A stretch of DNA of 64,000 nt from Endozoicomonas montiporae CL-33 (GTDB lineage: Bacteria > Pseudomonadota > Gammaproteobacteria > Pseudomonadales > Endozoicomonadaceae), in NCBI RefSeq assembly GCF_001583435.1, contig NZ_CP013251.1, positions 4,787,215-4,851,214 of the forward strand, written 5' to 3'. The notes beneath the pieces were generated by a model, which was not told where the DNA came from, did no database searches, and saw only the letters and a list, made by a program, of their open reading frames with translations. Position numbers and translations under genes: made by a program. Shown in pieces: positions 26,975 to 36,427 of the stretch (the first letter of the stretch is position 1; every line of letters begins with the position of its first letter).

Positions 26975-27406
26975 ATGACTGTCGAAAATGCGTTTCCTGA
27001 CGATTATTCAGAACTGCTTAATGTTTGGGAAAATTCCGTCCGGGCGACTCATGACTTTATTTCCGAAGCAGATATCGAGTTTTTTAAACCGATTATCATG
27101 GAGCAGGCTTTTCCTGCGGTCACGTTAAAGTGTGTCAAAAGTGCCAGCGGTGCCATTCAGGGCTTTGTCGGTGTTCATGATGGCAAGATTGAGATGCTGT
27201 TTGTACTCAATGAGGCCAGAGGGCAAGGGATTGGCAAGTGTCTGCTGGACTATGCCGTGCAGCATCTCGATGCCAAAACAGTGGATGTGAATGAACAAAA
27301 CCCTCAGGCCACTGATTTTTACAAGCACATGGGCTTCAAAGTGGTGTCACGGTCGCCGCTAGATGGAATGGGCAAACCGTTTCCGATTCTGCATATGGCA
27401 TTGTAG
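26975..27406 (+). CDS. GNAT-family N-acetyltransferase
   Basis: The 143-aa protein shows the GNAT fold: N-terminal helices (DDYSELLNVWENSVRATHDF), the strand IEMLFVLNE, the acetyl-CoA pyrophosphate loop RGQGIGKCLL, and the C-terminal strand NPQATDFYKHMGFKVV. It resembles YjaB-type enzymes, which acetylate small molecules or protein side chains; the substrate cannot be told from sequence. It starts 40 bases after the IS21 right end, so its upstream promoter region may have been changed by the insertion. Confidence 0.85.
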   Translation: MTVENAFPDDYSELLNVWENSVRATHDFISEADIEFFKPIIMEQAFPAVTLKCVKSASGAIQGFVGVHDGKIEMLFVLNEARGQGIGKCLLDYAVQHLDAKTVDVNEQNPQATDFYKHMGFKVVSRSPLDGMGKPFPILHMAL

Positions 27407-27464
27407 TGCCTGTTGAAGATTGGACGAGCACAAGGAGCGTCTCTGGTTGATAGCCCGAGAGGCT

Positions 27465-29318
27465 TTAAAGTGCCAGAACGCCCATTACGCCGTAATCCCC
27501 CTCACGACTGACTGGCAAAACACCCAGTTGGTGAACCTTGGCATTGTTTGGAATTTCCACTACCCATGTGGTGTGACGGGTTTGACCAATAAACGTATCC
27601 GGTTCTCCATTGCGATCCAGAGTGAACAGTAAATAGTGGTCTGCATTGCTGTCTTTATCCCAGTTCAGCCTGATCTGTTGGCCTGTTTCTTCAGTCTGTT
27701 GTTGTGTCACCCAGACTCTTGGCGGAATGGTTATTAATGCCGCTTCGTTAATGATTTTCAGTTGACCAACGTCAAGGTTTGATGGTGCAAAGGTAGCAGG
27801 CATTTTTATCGTAACAGTCTGCAACACCTGCCCCGCGAGGTTGTTCAATGACGCTGAAACCGTACACCAGCTGTTATCACACCGGGGCAGCTCAAGCTTT
27901 GTTTTTAGCCCGCTGACAAGCTTCAGTTCAATGGCAGGTTTAAGGCTATCGTGGTTATGCCGGTAGGTCAGTATTAGCTCTTCTTGTCCGTCAAACCGGT
28001 AGTCTGCTGAAAATAAGTGTGCCTGCCCGGCCAGAATGGAGTGAGGTTTAATTCTTACAGCACCACTGCCTTCGTAACCATCATGGGTTACATGCTCGAC
28101 CATCGGCATGGTGAGACTGTTTTTCTTGTCACAACCATCGGGTAAAGGGGTTTGTTGCTGAGGTTGTGTCCAGCCAGTGCCCGACGTGTTCAGAATTCCA
28201 AGGGGCCGGCCTTTATGATAATAAGCGTCTCCCTGCCCTCTGTTGAAACCGGTTATAAACGGCACTTTCCTGATAACAGGCTTTGCCTCTATAAATGAAC
28301 AAATTCCTGGCCAGTTTCCTTCGTTTTCTCCATGCCAATAGTCTTCCGCTTTCTTGTGGTTCTCTTCCATTGCTGCGTGTTTGTTAAAGTGCCAGTTGCT
28401 GGCAAACAGCGCCAGGTTTCTATGACTGGATTGAAGAGCTTGAAAGCGGTAAGTATCCAATGCTTGCTGGTGAGCGTCTATCCCATAAAACAGCAGTCCT
28501 TCATTCGCCTGATGAAGCCGCAGAGATTGTTCATTCCAACGGTAGTCAATCACCATTCGGCCATAGCGATCTGTGGGATTCAGTGCCCGAAAAAACTGAT
28601 GATTTGACTGATTCAACGCTCCCTGATGTTCTATTTGTCCATCCACCTTCATGGCATCGTACCAAATCAGATCAACCGTCTTCGGTGCACGTTCCATGAA
28701 GTAACGCAGGAACTCTGCCATGCCTGTGGCGTCTTCCCTCATGCCGCCTTCTGTTTCCTGGTTAATAAACCAGCCATCAAAGCCCAATGTTTGTGCAATA
28801 TCGATCAGTTGATCTGCAACCGGAAATGAGCCGTCTTCTTCATTCCTGGTCAGTAGTTTTTCCAGATTTGCATACCGTCCACCGTACTGTTGTGGTTGCA
28901 GATTAACCACTCCATAAACCGGCACACCCTCTTTATGACCTTGCTCAACCCAGTAAACCGGTGGCGGCACAATAATGCCTTCGTGTAGTGAACCCGCCCA
29001 GTAAATAAAGACATCTGCCAGATGCCAGTTTGTGAAAACACTGAACTGGTTGTAGGGAACACCCTGGGAAGTTTGTCCACTGGTGGCTTGAGAATGAAAT
29101 ATCATGGTTTTACTGCCCAGTCGTTCGGGCAGTTTCTGCAGAGGTACTGAAGAGCGATGGTCTTCCAGCCAGTAAGAATCATCTGGCTGCCATTGCATCA
29201 GGTCATCAATCTGCCAGGCAGGGGAAACCGGCATCAGGCTGTTTGCCGAAGCTTTCAGGTATAACAGGGTTAACAACAGGTAAACCCGGACCGAGGCGAT
29301 CCTTTGCCTTGTATTCAT
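27465..29318 (-). CDS. Secreted endo-beta-N-acetylglucosaminidase (GH85)
   Basis: The enzyme cuts between the two GlcNAc residues of the N-glycan core on glycoproteins. I start at ATG 29318 because MNTRQRIASVRVYLLLTLLY gives a proper signal peptide; an upstream in-frame start adds 33 unlikely residues. The 617-aa protein has GH85 features: MIFHSQ, FIYWAG near 104-109, VPVYGVVNLQ, and GFDGWFINQETEG with the catalytic pair N186 and E188. The C-terminal ~250 residues are beta-rich accessory domains, the last one fibronectin-III-like (RLNWDKDSNADHYLLF). With a signal peptide and a type II secretion operon 9 kb away, export from the cell is plausible. Such an enzyme would act on animal or eukaryotic glycoproteins. 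Confidence 0.88.
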   Translation of the reverse strand: MNTRQRIASVRVYLLLTLLYLKASANSLMPVSPAWQIDDLMQWQPDDSYWLEDHRSSVPLQKLPERLGSKTMIFHSQATSGQTSQGVPYNQFSVFTNWHLADVFIYWAGSLHEGIIVPPPVYWVEQGHKEGVPVYGVVNLQPQQYGGRYANLEKLLTRNEEDGSFPVADQLIDIAQTLGFDGWFINQETEGGMREDATGMAEFLRYFMERAPKTVDLIWYDAMKVDGQIEHQGALNQSNHQFFRALNPTDRYGRMVIDYRWNEQSLRLHQANEGLLFYGIDAHQQALDTYRFQALQSSHRNLALFASNWHFNKHAAMEENHKKAEDYWHGENEGNWPGICSFIEAKPVIRKVPFITGFNRGQGDAYYHKGRPLGILNTSGTGWTQPQQQTPLPDGCDKKNSLTMPMVEHVTHDGYEGSGAVRIKPHSILAGQAHLFSADYRFDGQEELILTYRHNHDSLKPAIELKLVSGLKTKLELPRCDNSWCTVSASLNNLAGQVLQTVTIKMPATFAPSNLDVGQLKIINEAALITIPPRVWVTQQQTEETGQQIRLNWDKDSNADHYLLFTLDRNGEPDTFIGQTRHTTWVVEIPNNAKVHQLGVLPVSREGDYGVMGVLAL

Positions 29319-29609
29319 TTTATTTTCCACAGGAATTAAGTCATTAAAACTGACCGGATAGTTTGGAAATAGTTCAACGATACTAACAGTATTGCTGGCG
29401 TGGGCGTGTTTGAACAAACAGTGTCTTTAATAAAAAAACACTTATTTATCAATAAGTTAGATTTTTTCCAGACATTCAAAACCAAGAGCTGTTTGTTTTT
29501 TGAACAGCAAGACGTTCATGCTAGAAGAAGCGGAATTCAAAGCAGTATACCAAAAATGATCACAGGGTTATCCACAGAAGTTGTGAATAACCTGAAAACC
29601 AAAGGGCTG

Positions 29610-29939
29610 CTACTTGCTGGCGAGATTGTTGACGATCCGGATAAGGATTTCCTCGATCTTTTCAAGACGGCGATCTTGCCGATCAAACCTTGTATTGAGA
29701 GCTGCAATCTCTTTCCGTGTTGCTGCTTGCTCTTGCTCAAGTTTGTCAATCAAGTTTTCGTTTTGCTTAAATACTGCCGCAGTCGCCTCGGCTATACCAG
29801 TCACAACCGTTTGTAGCTCTTCCATAGCCCTTTCCTGCTTTGCGCTGTGCAGGAATAGCTTTCTGATGTCGTTTTGTGAATTTCTGACACTGATCTGTAT
29901 TTGATCAATAGGATCATCATTATTTTTTCCGTGGTTCAT
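29610..29939 (-). CDS. Small coiled-coil protein, type 2 (paralogue of 23482-23727)
   Basis: This is a 109-aa soluble helical protein with heptad repeats through most of its length (ENLIDKLEQEQAATRKEI, then NTRFDRQDRRLEKIEEIL). A clear AAAGGTG ribosome-binding site stands 5 bases before the ATG. The last 16 residues match the protein at 23482 with only four changes, two of them conservative, while the N-terminal halves differ. It lies between the GH85 and methyltransferase genes, all on the minus strand. No family name comes to mind. The shared tail suggests a common partner or assembly mode. Confidence 0.65.
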   Translation of the reverse strand: MNHGKNNDDPIDQIQISVRNSQNDIRKLFLHSAKQERAMEELQTVVTGIAEATAAVFKQNENLIDKLEQEQAATRKEIAALNTRFDRQDRRLEKIEEILIRIVNNLASK

Positions 29940-30012
29940 ACAGACACCTTTTGATTGTTTTTTGTGCGTTGAGCATAGCAGAAAACAATTCAGAGGCCTC
30001 TAATGCCAACCA

Positions 30013-30921
30013 CTATCTGGCTGTCACCAAATGATAACGAAGCAACCCGCGATGCTGCATCCAGCGAATAAACCAGACCAGCAGGCGAAGCCGAATCCAG
30101 ACCTTGGAACGGGTCACAGAAGACAGGCTTCCATAATGTTGTGAAAACCAGAAGCAGAAACCGGAAAGCACATCTTCACTGATGTCAGTCATCTGAACGT
30201 CTTCAAAGCCACAGGTGTTTAACATGGATTCATACACCTGCGTTACATACAAACCACTTACAGGAATACCGCAGGTTCTGGCCATCAGTGTCACCATGCG
30301 CTGTTCCAGACGGTCTTTAAAAGGTCGGGCCAGCACCATATCGGTCAACGTGACAGCACCTCCCTTGCGGAGTACCCGTCGTGCTTGCTGGAAGAACGTC
30401 TTTTTGTCTGCCATGTGGTAAGCACAGTCCAGTGCCAGCACTTTATCGAAAGACTCATCGTCAAGGCGCTGCATAATCGATACATTGCCGCGCTCGAGGT
30501 TTAACTGACCGAAGTGCCCGCAGTAGTCGTGTGCGTCGGCCAGCATTCGTTCGGATTCCGTTGCCGCTGTGAGCGATTCCACTTGGTAGTAATCAAGCCA
30601 GACCAGCAGCTGGTCGTAACTGGTAAAGCCCATATCCAGCACTTTATCTTTATTCGACAAGCAGGCTTTATCGGCCAGCAAACCAGCCAGTTCCGAGCAG
30701 GCCTGACGATAGTTTGCCGTATCGTGCCAGTAGCCCAGGAGTCGCCAGCGAGAAGAAGTAGAGACACCACTGTTTAGAAGCCACTGATCTGCAACAACAC
30801 CTTTATCCGTTCGGGAAGACGGAAACCAGATGCGAACCAGCAACATGATGATTTGAGACAGTAAACCGGACATCACCAGCCAGGTGATACCAATACCGAG
30901 AAAGAATGTAAGTATCGCCAT
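30013..30921 (-). CDS. Membrane-anchored class I SAM-dependent methyltransferase
   Basis: The 302-aa protein begins with a hydrophobic helix (about 2-28, ILTFFLGIGITWLVMSGLLSQ in part) that should anchor it in the inner membrane. The cytoplasmic domain has a class I methyltransferase pattern: motif I VLDMGFTSYDQ, which departs from the usual DxGxGxG, then NVSIMQRLDDESFDKVLALDCAYHM, and the post-motif helix ARRVLRKGGAVTLTDMV. The ALDCAYHM stretch resembles lipid or small-molecule methyltransferases. A C-terminal amphipathic Arg/Trp-rich segment may also touch the membrane. The substrate is unknown. Confidence 0.75.
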   Translation of the reverse strand: MAILTFFLGIGITWLVMSGLLSQIIMLLVRIWFPSSRTDKGVVADQWLLNSGVSTSSRWRLLGYWHDTANYRQACSELAGLLADKACLSNKDKVLDMGFTSYDQLLVWLDYYQVESLTAATESERMLADAHDYCGHFGQLNLERGNVSIMQRLDDESFDKVLALDCAYHMADKKTFFQQARRVLRKGGAVTLTDMVLARPFKDRLEQRMVTLMARTCGIPVSGLYVTQVYESMLNTCGFEDVQMTDISEDVLSGFCFWFSQHYGSLSSVTRSKVWIRLRLLVWFIRWMQHRGLLRYHLVTAR

Positions 30922-31038
30922 AAGATGAAATTATTATTTCCTTGCTCTATATACGACAGCGACGCACAAATTTGTATTCGCCCGACCAAACAGGCCAGAT
31001 CATAGAGAGATCAACAGGCGAATACCAGCGCATTATTG

Positions 31039-32469
31039 CTATACCATTTCTTCGCTTTGCTGACGCTTTCCGGACACCTTCACAATAAACACTAATCCGG
31101 ATGCCAGTGCGACGAGTGCACCAGCAGGCCAGGCAATCGATGACGACAAGGCCAGTCCTTCAGGTGCCATAAGAATGTAGGTTGTACACACTGCCGTCAT
31201 GAACACAGCAGGCACCAGAGGAATCCAGACGTTTTTATCCTGCACCGCCATATATACGGCAGCTGTCCATAAAACAATGGTCGCCAGCGCCTGATTGGAG
31301 AATGCGAAGTACCGCCAGATAATCGAAAAGTCTACCAGTGTCAGCAGATAACCAATCAGAAAAACCGGCACTGCCAGCACCAGCCGGTGAAACATATGTA
31401 CCTGACCAATGTTCAGCATGTCGGCAAAAATCAATCTAAGGCTTCGGAATGCGGTATCGCCAGAAGTAATGGGGCAGGCAATCACACCGAGGATCGCCAG
31501 CATTCCTCCAAGGCTTCCCATCAGACCAATGGCCACTTCATTGACCACCAGTGACGGGCCGCCCTGATCAAGCACTTCAGACAGTCCGCCAATACCATTC
31601 GGGAAGAAAGCCATGGCAGCAGCTGCCCAGATCAGGGTGACAACACCTTCAGCCACCATGGCACCATAGAATACACGTCGCCCAAAGGTTTCATTGGGAA
31701 CACATCGTGCCATCAAGGGGGACTGGGTAGCGTGGAAGCCGCTGATCGCTCCACAGGCAATGGTTATGCACAACATTGGCCACACAGGTAATCCGGCAGG
31801 ATGATTGGAAGGTGTTCCGACTTCCGGCACTGGCAGATCATTAACCACCAGCATGACGGCAATGCCTACCGCCATAAACAACAGCGCCACAGCAAACAGC
31901 GGGTAGATTTTGGCAATGACTTTATCCACCGGCAAGATGGTGGCAATGAAGTAATAACCAATAATCACCGCCAGCCAGAAGGATTTGTTGGCAAAAATGC
32001 CTTCAAACCCCAGGTTACTCAGCAAAGAGGCTGGCCCAACCATAAACACCACGCCGACCAGCAACAACAAAACAATGGACAGAATTCGCATAAACTGACG
32101 AACCCTGAGACCCAGATAAATACCCACGACTTCCGGAATGCTTTTGCCATCGTGCCGCAACGACATCATGCCGGAAAAATAGTCATGAACCGCACCGGCA
32201 AAAATGCAACCGAATACAATCCAGATAAAGGCGGAAGGGCCATACAATGCACCGAGAATGGCACCAAAGATAGGACCCAGTCCGGCAATATTAAGAAACT
32301 GGATCAGAAAAATGCGCGGCCAGCTCAGAGGGACGAAGTCAACACCATCTGTTAGTTTGTAAGCGGGTGTAGTGCGGGAAGGATCGGCACCAAAGGCTTT
32401 TTCCACCACCGAACCATAGAGTGCGTACCCCACCATAAGTGCCAGAAGGGCAACAATAAAACTTATCAT
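31039..32469 (-). CDS. CstA-family carbon starvation protein (peptide/pyruvate transporter type)
   Basis: The 476-aa polytopic membrane protein has about 13-15 hydrophobic segments and the CstA signature region SWPRIFLIQFLNIAGLGPIF, then GAILGALYGPSAFIWIV and DYFSGMMSLRHDGKSIPEVVG. It is of the shorter CstA class (about 480 aa rather than the 700 aa of enteric CstA). Members take up peptides or pyruvate under carbon limitation. A strong CGGAGGT ribosome-binding site precedes the ATG. The gene is divergent from the AGCS symporter gene. Confidence 0.85.
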   Translation of the reverse strand: MISFIVALLALMVGYALYGSVVEKAFGADPSRTTPAYKLTDGVDFVPLSWPRIFLIQFLNIAGLGPIFGAILGALYGPSAFIWIVFGCIFAGAVHDYFSGMMSLRHDGKSIPEVVGIYLGLRVRQFMRILSIVLLLLVGVVFMVGPASLLSNLGFEGIFANKSFWLAVIIGYYFIATILPVDKVIAKIYPLFAVALLFMAVGIAVMLVVNDLPVPEVGTPSNHPAGLPVWPMLCITIACGAISGFHATQSPLMARCVPNETFGRRVFYGAMVAEGVVTLIWAAAAMAFFPNGIGGLSEVLDQGGPSLVVNEVAIGLMGSLGGMLAILGVIACPITSGDTAFRSLRLIFADMLNIGQVHMFHRLVLAVPVFLIGYLLTLVDFSIIWRYFAFSNQALATIVLWTAAVYMAVQDKNVWIPLVPAVFMTAVCTTYILMAPEGLALSSSIAWPAGALVALASGLVFIVKVSGKRQQSEEMV

Positions 32470-32899
32470 GAAATGAACCTCCGAAATGCATAATGAAGGC
32501 TCGGTTCCCCTGATTCCGGCACTTCCACTCGCTACTGTCCTAAGCTTTGCTCCCGTCCATGGCGATAAATACTCAAAGTCATTTTCACTTCTGTTGAAGC
32601 AAAAGACCGACCTTGATCAGCCTGCGTATAATAGTTTGTCCGGTAACCATAGCTGCTTGGACAACAAAATCTGATAAAAATTGGAAACTAGAGAGAGATT
32701 TTCAATAATTTTTTGCTATTAATCAGGATGAGTTATTGTCCTTTTTATGTCCTGGCAAACATAGATCCTCTCTAAAGCGAGGCGAAATTGATCCTTTGGA
32801 CGAACATACCGAATGACCATTCAAAGAAAATCAAATATGGACTATCGATCAATTTCTATCTGCTAAGCTTTTTCGGTGTTAAAATTTCGAGATACATTT
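32470..32899. other. Divergent intergenic region between cstA-like and AGCS genes
   Basis: This stretch of about 430 bases is AT-rich toward the AGCS gene and must carry both promoters. I see no gene, no palindromic repeat of the families found elsewhere and no convincing riboswitch. A short inverted sequence (CCTCTC / GAGG around 32767-32785) is too weak to call. Confidence 0.4.
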
Positions 32900-34420
32900 A
32901 TGAGTGGTATGATTGATGCCATCGCATCGGTGCTTTGGGGCTATCTTCTTATCTACCTGCTGTTAGGTGCAGGTATCTATTTCACGCTGCGTAGCCGCTT
33001 TGTTCAGTTCCGTCATTTCCTGCACGCCTGGAAAATTATGTTTGCCTCCCGGCGAACCGGCAAAAACGAAATTTCTTCTTTTCAGGCGTTGTGCACCGGT
33101 CTGGCTGCACACGTGGGCACCGGTAACCTTGCCGGAGTCGCCATTGCTATTTATATAGGTGGCCCGGGTGCCATTTTCTGGATGTGGGTTGTGGCTCTTC
33201 TGGGGATGTCCTCCAGTTATATAGAGAACACACTCGCCCAGCTGTATAAAACCAATAATAATGACGGTACTTTCCGAGGGGGGCCTGCCTACTACATTCA
33301 GAAAGCTCTGGGACTGCGCTGGCTGGGGGTTCTGTTTTCCTCTCTGCTGCTGATTGCCTTTGGCTTTGTTTTCAATATGGTGCACGCCAATTCGGTCGCC
33401 GCATCCGTCTCGGCTTACAGTGATATCAGCATCGAATTCGTCGGACTGTCAATGGCCCTGATTACCAGCCTGATTATATTCAGGGGTATTCACACCATTA
33501 CCCGGTTTGCAGAAATGGTCGTGCCCTTTATGGCGCTGGCTTATTTTCTGATTGCCATGATCGTTGTGGTGATGCATCTGGAAGATATTCCTGCCGTTTT
33601 CTCCCTGATTATCAGCCATGCCTTTGGTGTTGAGCAGGCTGTCGGTGGCGGTATTGGTTATTCTGTAGCACAGGCCATTATGCAGGGGGTAAAACGCGGT
33701 CTGTTTTCTAACGAAGCCGGAATGGGCAGCGGACCCAATGCAGCCGCCACGGCAACACCCTGGCCACACCACCCTGCCGCCCAGGGCATTATCTCCATGA
33801 CCAGTGTGTTCATCGACACCATTGTTATCTGTACAGCCACTGCAGCCATAGTCATTTTGTCGGGACAACTCGAAAGCGGCAATACGCTCAACGGTATTCA
33901 GCTGACGCAGGCTTCTCTGGGCAGTATTGTTGGCCCCTGGGGTGAATGGTTTATAACCGGTGCCGTCATCCTGTTCGGGTTTACTTCCGTTGTCGCCAAC
34001 TATTACTACGGAGAATCCAACCTGCTGTTTATGAAGAACAACAGGTACCTGTTACTTTCCTATCGCCTTGTCGTGGTAGCACTGGTTTATCTGGGAGCAG
34101 TGAGTAGTCTGGAAGCTGTGTGGGTTCTGGCAGACCTGGCAATGGGGCTTATGGCACTGATCAACCTTGTGGTCATTGTTTTACTGTCAGGCCCTGCGTT
34201 GCAGGTACTCAAGGACTATGACCGGCAATTGCAGGCCGGAAAGTCACCCGTGTTTAATCGCAAAAAGTTTCCTTTCCTGCACCAGACCATGGATAGCGAT
34301 GTCTGGGTTTCCGATTCCGATGATCCGGATGACTTTGAAGATGGCGGACTCAATACCTCCTCTGAAAACAGCTCTTCCGAAGCGGCTAAAAACCTTGGTC
34401 ACCTTCCCGACCGACTTTGA
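32900..34420 (+). CDS. AGCS-family alanine/glycine:sodium symporter, copy 1
   Basis: The 506-aa protein takes up Ala or Gly with Na+. I use ATG 32900; a GTG 24 bases upstream and an ATG 9 bases downstream are alternatives, and no ribosome-binding site decides between them. The AGCS hallmarks are GTGNLAGVAIAIYIGGPGAIFWMW, here split across the first helices, GGPAYYIQKALG, and SNEAGMGSGPNAAATA. About 10-11 membrane helices are visible, then an acidic cytoplasmic tail (VSDSDDPDDFEDGG) and a Ser/Glu-rich end. It is followed on the same strand by a closely related copy. Confidence 0.88.
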   Translation: MSGMIDAIASVLWGYLLIYLLLGAGIYFTLRSRFVQFRHFLHAWKIMFASRRTGKNEISSFQALCTGLAAHVGTGNLAGVAIAIYIGGPGAIFWMWVVALLGMSSSYIENTLAQLYKTNNNDGTFRGGPAYYIQKALGLRWLGVLFSSLLLIAFGFVFNMVHANSVAASVSAYSDISIEFVGLSMALITSLIIFRGIHTITRFAEMVVPFMALAYFLIAMIVVVMHLEDIPAVFSLIISHAFGVEQAVGGGIGYSVAQAIMQGVKRGLFSNEAGMGSGPNAAATATPWPHHPAAQGIISMTSVFIDTIVICTATAAIVILSGQLESGNTLNGIQLTQASLGSIVGPWGEWFITGAVILFGFTSVVANYYYGESNLLFMKNNRYLLLSYRLVVVALVYLGAVSSLEAVWVLADLAMGLMALINLVVIVLLSGPALQVLKDYDRQLQAGKSPVFNRKKFPFLHQTMDSDVWVSDSDDPDDFEDGGLNTSSENSSSEAAKNLGHLPDRL

Positions 34421-34891
34421 AACCGGGCAACCAACCCTATGAAACCATGGGGTTGGCAACTATCAGAATCCAACAGCCAAAAGCTGCTTTTCAAACACAT
34501 GTTAACAGCGCGTCACCGAAAAAGTTTCCGGCTGCATTCTTTTCATTCTTGTGATTTTCTTGCGGATTAGTCATTAAAAGCAGTTTTTTTAACCAAAAAC
34601 CGGTTAAAAACAACCCTTTATCGCCCTTATATCCCTATGCGCACCCCAACACCCCGCATACAAAACAACCCATACAAAAATAAGCACAAACACCGATGCG
34701 CACGACAAACGACGTACAATAGGCTTTTCCCAGTGACACATTAGTATCCGCAGCATACCCCGTTTCAGTTCACAAATTTTGCACGATCATTCGATAGGTA
34801 TAAACACCGAGATAGTCGCGTTTATTCACTGATATTCTCAAAAACTTTTTGAAATAAAACTCGGAGTGATACCAACAACTCTGAGAACCTT
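34421..34891. other. Intergenic region between the two AGCS genes
   Basis: This gap of 471 bases is long for a tandem pair, so the second gene probably has its own promoter. A weak CCAACCC / GGGTTGG hairpin follows the first stop (34430-34456), and a short AACCGGTT palindrome sits near 34600. No open frame or mobile element is evident. Confidence 0.4.
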
Positions 34892-36358
34892 ATGAACGAA
34901 TTTATTGCACCAATCATCGATTCGCTTAACGGTCTGCTGTATGGCAGCGTGCTGATCTACCTTCTGGTGGGTGGCGGTATTTTCTTCACGGTTCGCACCC
35001 GTTTTGTTCAATTCCGTCGCTTCGGACTTGCGGTCAAAACCATGATGGGAAGCCGTACCACTGCTGACAAATCCCAGATCTCTCCATTCCAGGCTTTCTG
35101 TACCAGCCTTGCAGCCCGTATCGGTACCGGTAACATGGCCGGTGTGGCCGTTGCTATTTACCTTGGTGGTGCAGGTGCCGTGTTCTGGATGTGGTTTATT
35201 GCACTGCTGGGCATGGCAACCAGTCTGGCAGAAAACGTTCTGGCACAGATTTACAAGACCAACAATGGTGACGGCACCTACCGTGGCGGCCCGGCTTACT
35301 ACATTGAAAAAGCCCTGGGACATCGCTGGTTGGGTGTGACCTTCTCTATTTCCCTGATCATCGCTTTCGGCTTTGCCTTCAACAGTGTTCAGTCTAACTC
35401 CATTGCCGCTGCGTTCAGTGGCTACGGCATTGAACCAAGCCTGATCGGTATTGCACTGGCTGCTGTCAGCGCCCTGATTATCTTCGGCGGTATTCGTTCT
35501 ATCTCCAAAGTGGCCGAGATGATCGTTCCTGTAATGGCTCTGGGTTATCTGGCCATTGCCCTGATTGTTGTGCTGATGAACGTGACTGAACTGCCAGCAG
35601 TATTCAGTCTGATCTTCCGCAGTGCCTTCGGTTTTGAATCTGCAGCCGGTGGTGCGATTGGTGCCGCTGTGGTTAACGGTATCAAGCGTGGTCTGTTCTC
35701 TAACGAAGCCGGTATGGGTAGTTCTCCAAACGCTGCTGCTGCTGCTCACTCCACTCACCCGGTTAATCAGGGTCTGATGGGCATGCTGGGCGTATTTCTG
35801 GATACCATCGTCGTATGTACAGCCACTGCTGCCATCATTCTGATGTCTGGTATGCTGGACAGCGGTCTGACCGGTATCGAACTGACTCAGGCAGCTCTGT
35901 CTTCTCAGGTGGGTGCCTGGGGTGGTCATCTGGTTGCACTGGCTATTCTGCTGTTTGCTTTCACCTCTATCATTGCTAACTACTACTACGGTGAATCCAA
36001 CCTGCGTTTCATCAACGACAGCAAAGGTCTGATCATTGCTTACCGTGTCGCGGTTCTGGCAATGGTTATGTGGGGTTCTGTGAGCAGCCTGCCAACCGTC
36101 TGGAACTTCGCTGACGTTTCCATGGGTGTGATGGCACTGATCAACATGGTGGCTATCTGCGTTCTGTCCAGCATCGTGATTCAGGTTCTGAGAGATTACG
36201 ACGAACAGCTGGACAGCGGCATGACTCCGGTCTTCAACCGCAGCAAGTTCCCGTTCCTGGACAAGACCATGGATAAAGATGTTTGGCAGGAGCACAACGA
36301 CCGTTCTGCTGCCAGCTCTGCACCCATCAACGTGAAGCCAGCCTTCATTGCTGACTGA
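34892..36358 (+). CDS. AGCS-family alanine/glycine:sodium symporter, copy 2
   Basis: The 488-aa protein is closely similar to the upstream symporter along its whole length: FYKT-type loop replaced by IYKTNNGDGTYRGGPAYYIE, GTGNMAGVAVAIYLGG, SNEAGMGSSPNAAAAA, and the same tail entry TPVFNRSKFPFLDKTMD. It lacks the long acidic extension of copy 1. The coding sequence uses strongly preferred codons (many CTG, GGT, GCT, ATC), more than copy 1, which suggests higher expression. An intrinsic terminator follows. The two are tandem paralogues, so they may differ in substrate or regulation. Confidence 0.9.
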   Translation: MNEFIAPIIDSLNGLLYGSVLIYLLVGGGIFFTVRTRFVQFRRFGLAVKTMMGSRTTADKSQISPFQAFCTSLAARIGTGNMAGVAVAIYLGGAGAVFWMWFIALLGMATSLAENVLAQIYKTNNGDGTYRGGPAYYIEKALGHRWLGVTFSISLIIAFGFAFNSVQSNSIAAAFSGYGIEPSLIGIALAAVSALIIFGGIRSISKVAEMIVPVMALGYLAIALIVVLMNVTELPAVFSLIFRSAFGFESAAGGAIGAAVVNGIKRGLFSNEAGMGSSPNAAAAAHSTHPVNQGLMGMLGVFLDTIVVCTATAAIILMSGMLDSGLTGIELTQAALSSQVGAWGGHLVALAILLFAFTSIIANYYYGESNLRFINDSKGLIIAYRVAVLAMVMWGSVSSLPTVWNFADVSMGVMALINMVAICVLSSIVIQVLRDYDEQLDSGMTPVFNRSKFPFLDKTMDKDVWQEHNDRSAASSAPINVKPAFIAD

Positions 36359-36381
36359 TCATTGAGCGATTGCTGAAAATG

Positions 36382-36413
36382 AGAAAAGGGTGCCTGTGCA
36401 CCCTTTTCTTTTG
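36382..36413 (+). terminator. Intrinsic terminator after AGCS copy 2
   Basis: The stem AGAAAAGGGTGC / GCACCCTTTTCT with a 4-base loop is followed by a T-rich run. The same hairpin could also act for the convergent gene that ends at 36428. Confidence 0.85.
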
Positions 36414-36427
36414 TCTTGAATAACTGA

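Noticed and set aside
27420..27632. 70-aa plus-strand frame after the GNAT gene
   Set aside because: It is antisense to the 3' end of the GH85 gene, with unrelated composition.
34838..36295. 485-aa minus-strand frame rich in His, Gln and Asn
   Set aside because: It is antisense to the second AGCS gene. The His/Gln/Asn composition is typical of the antisense of membrane proteins.
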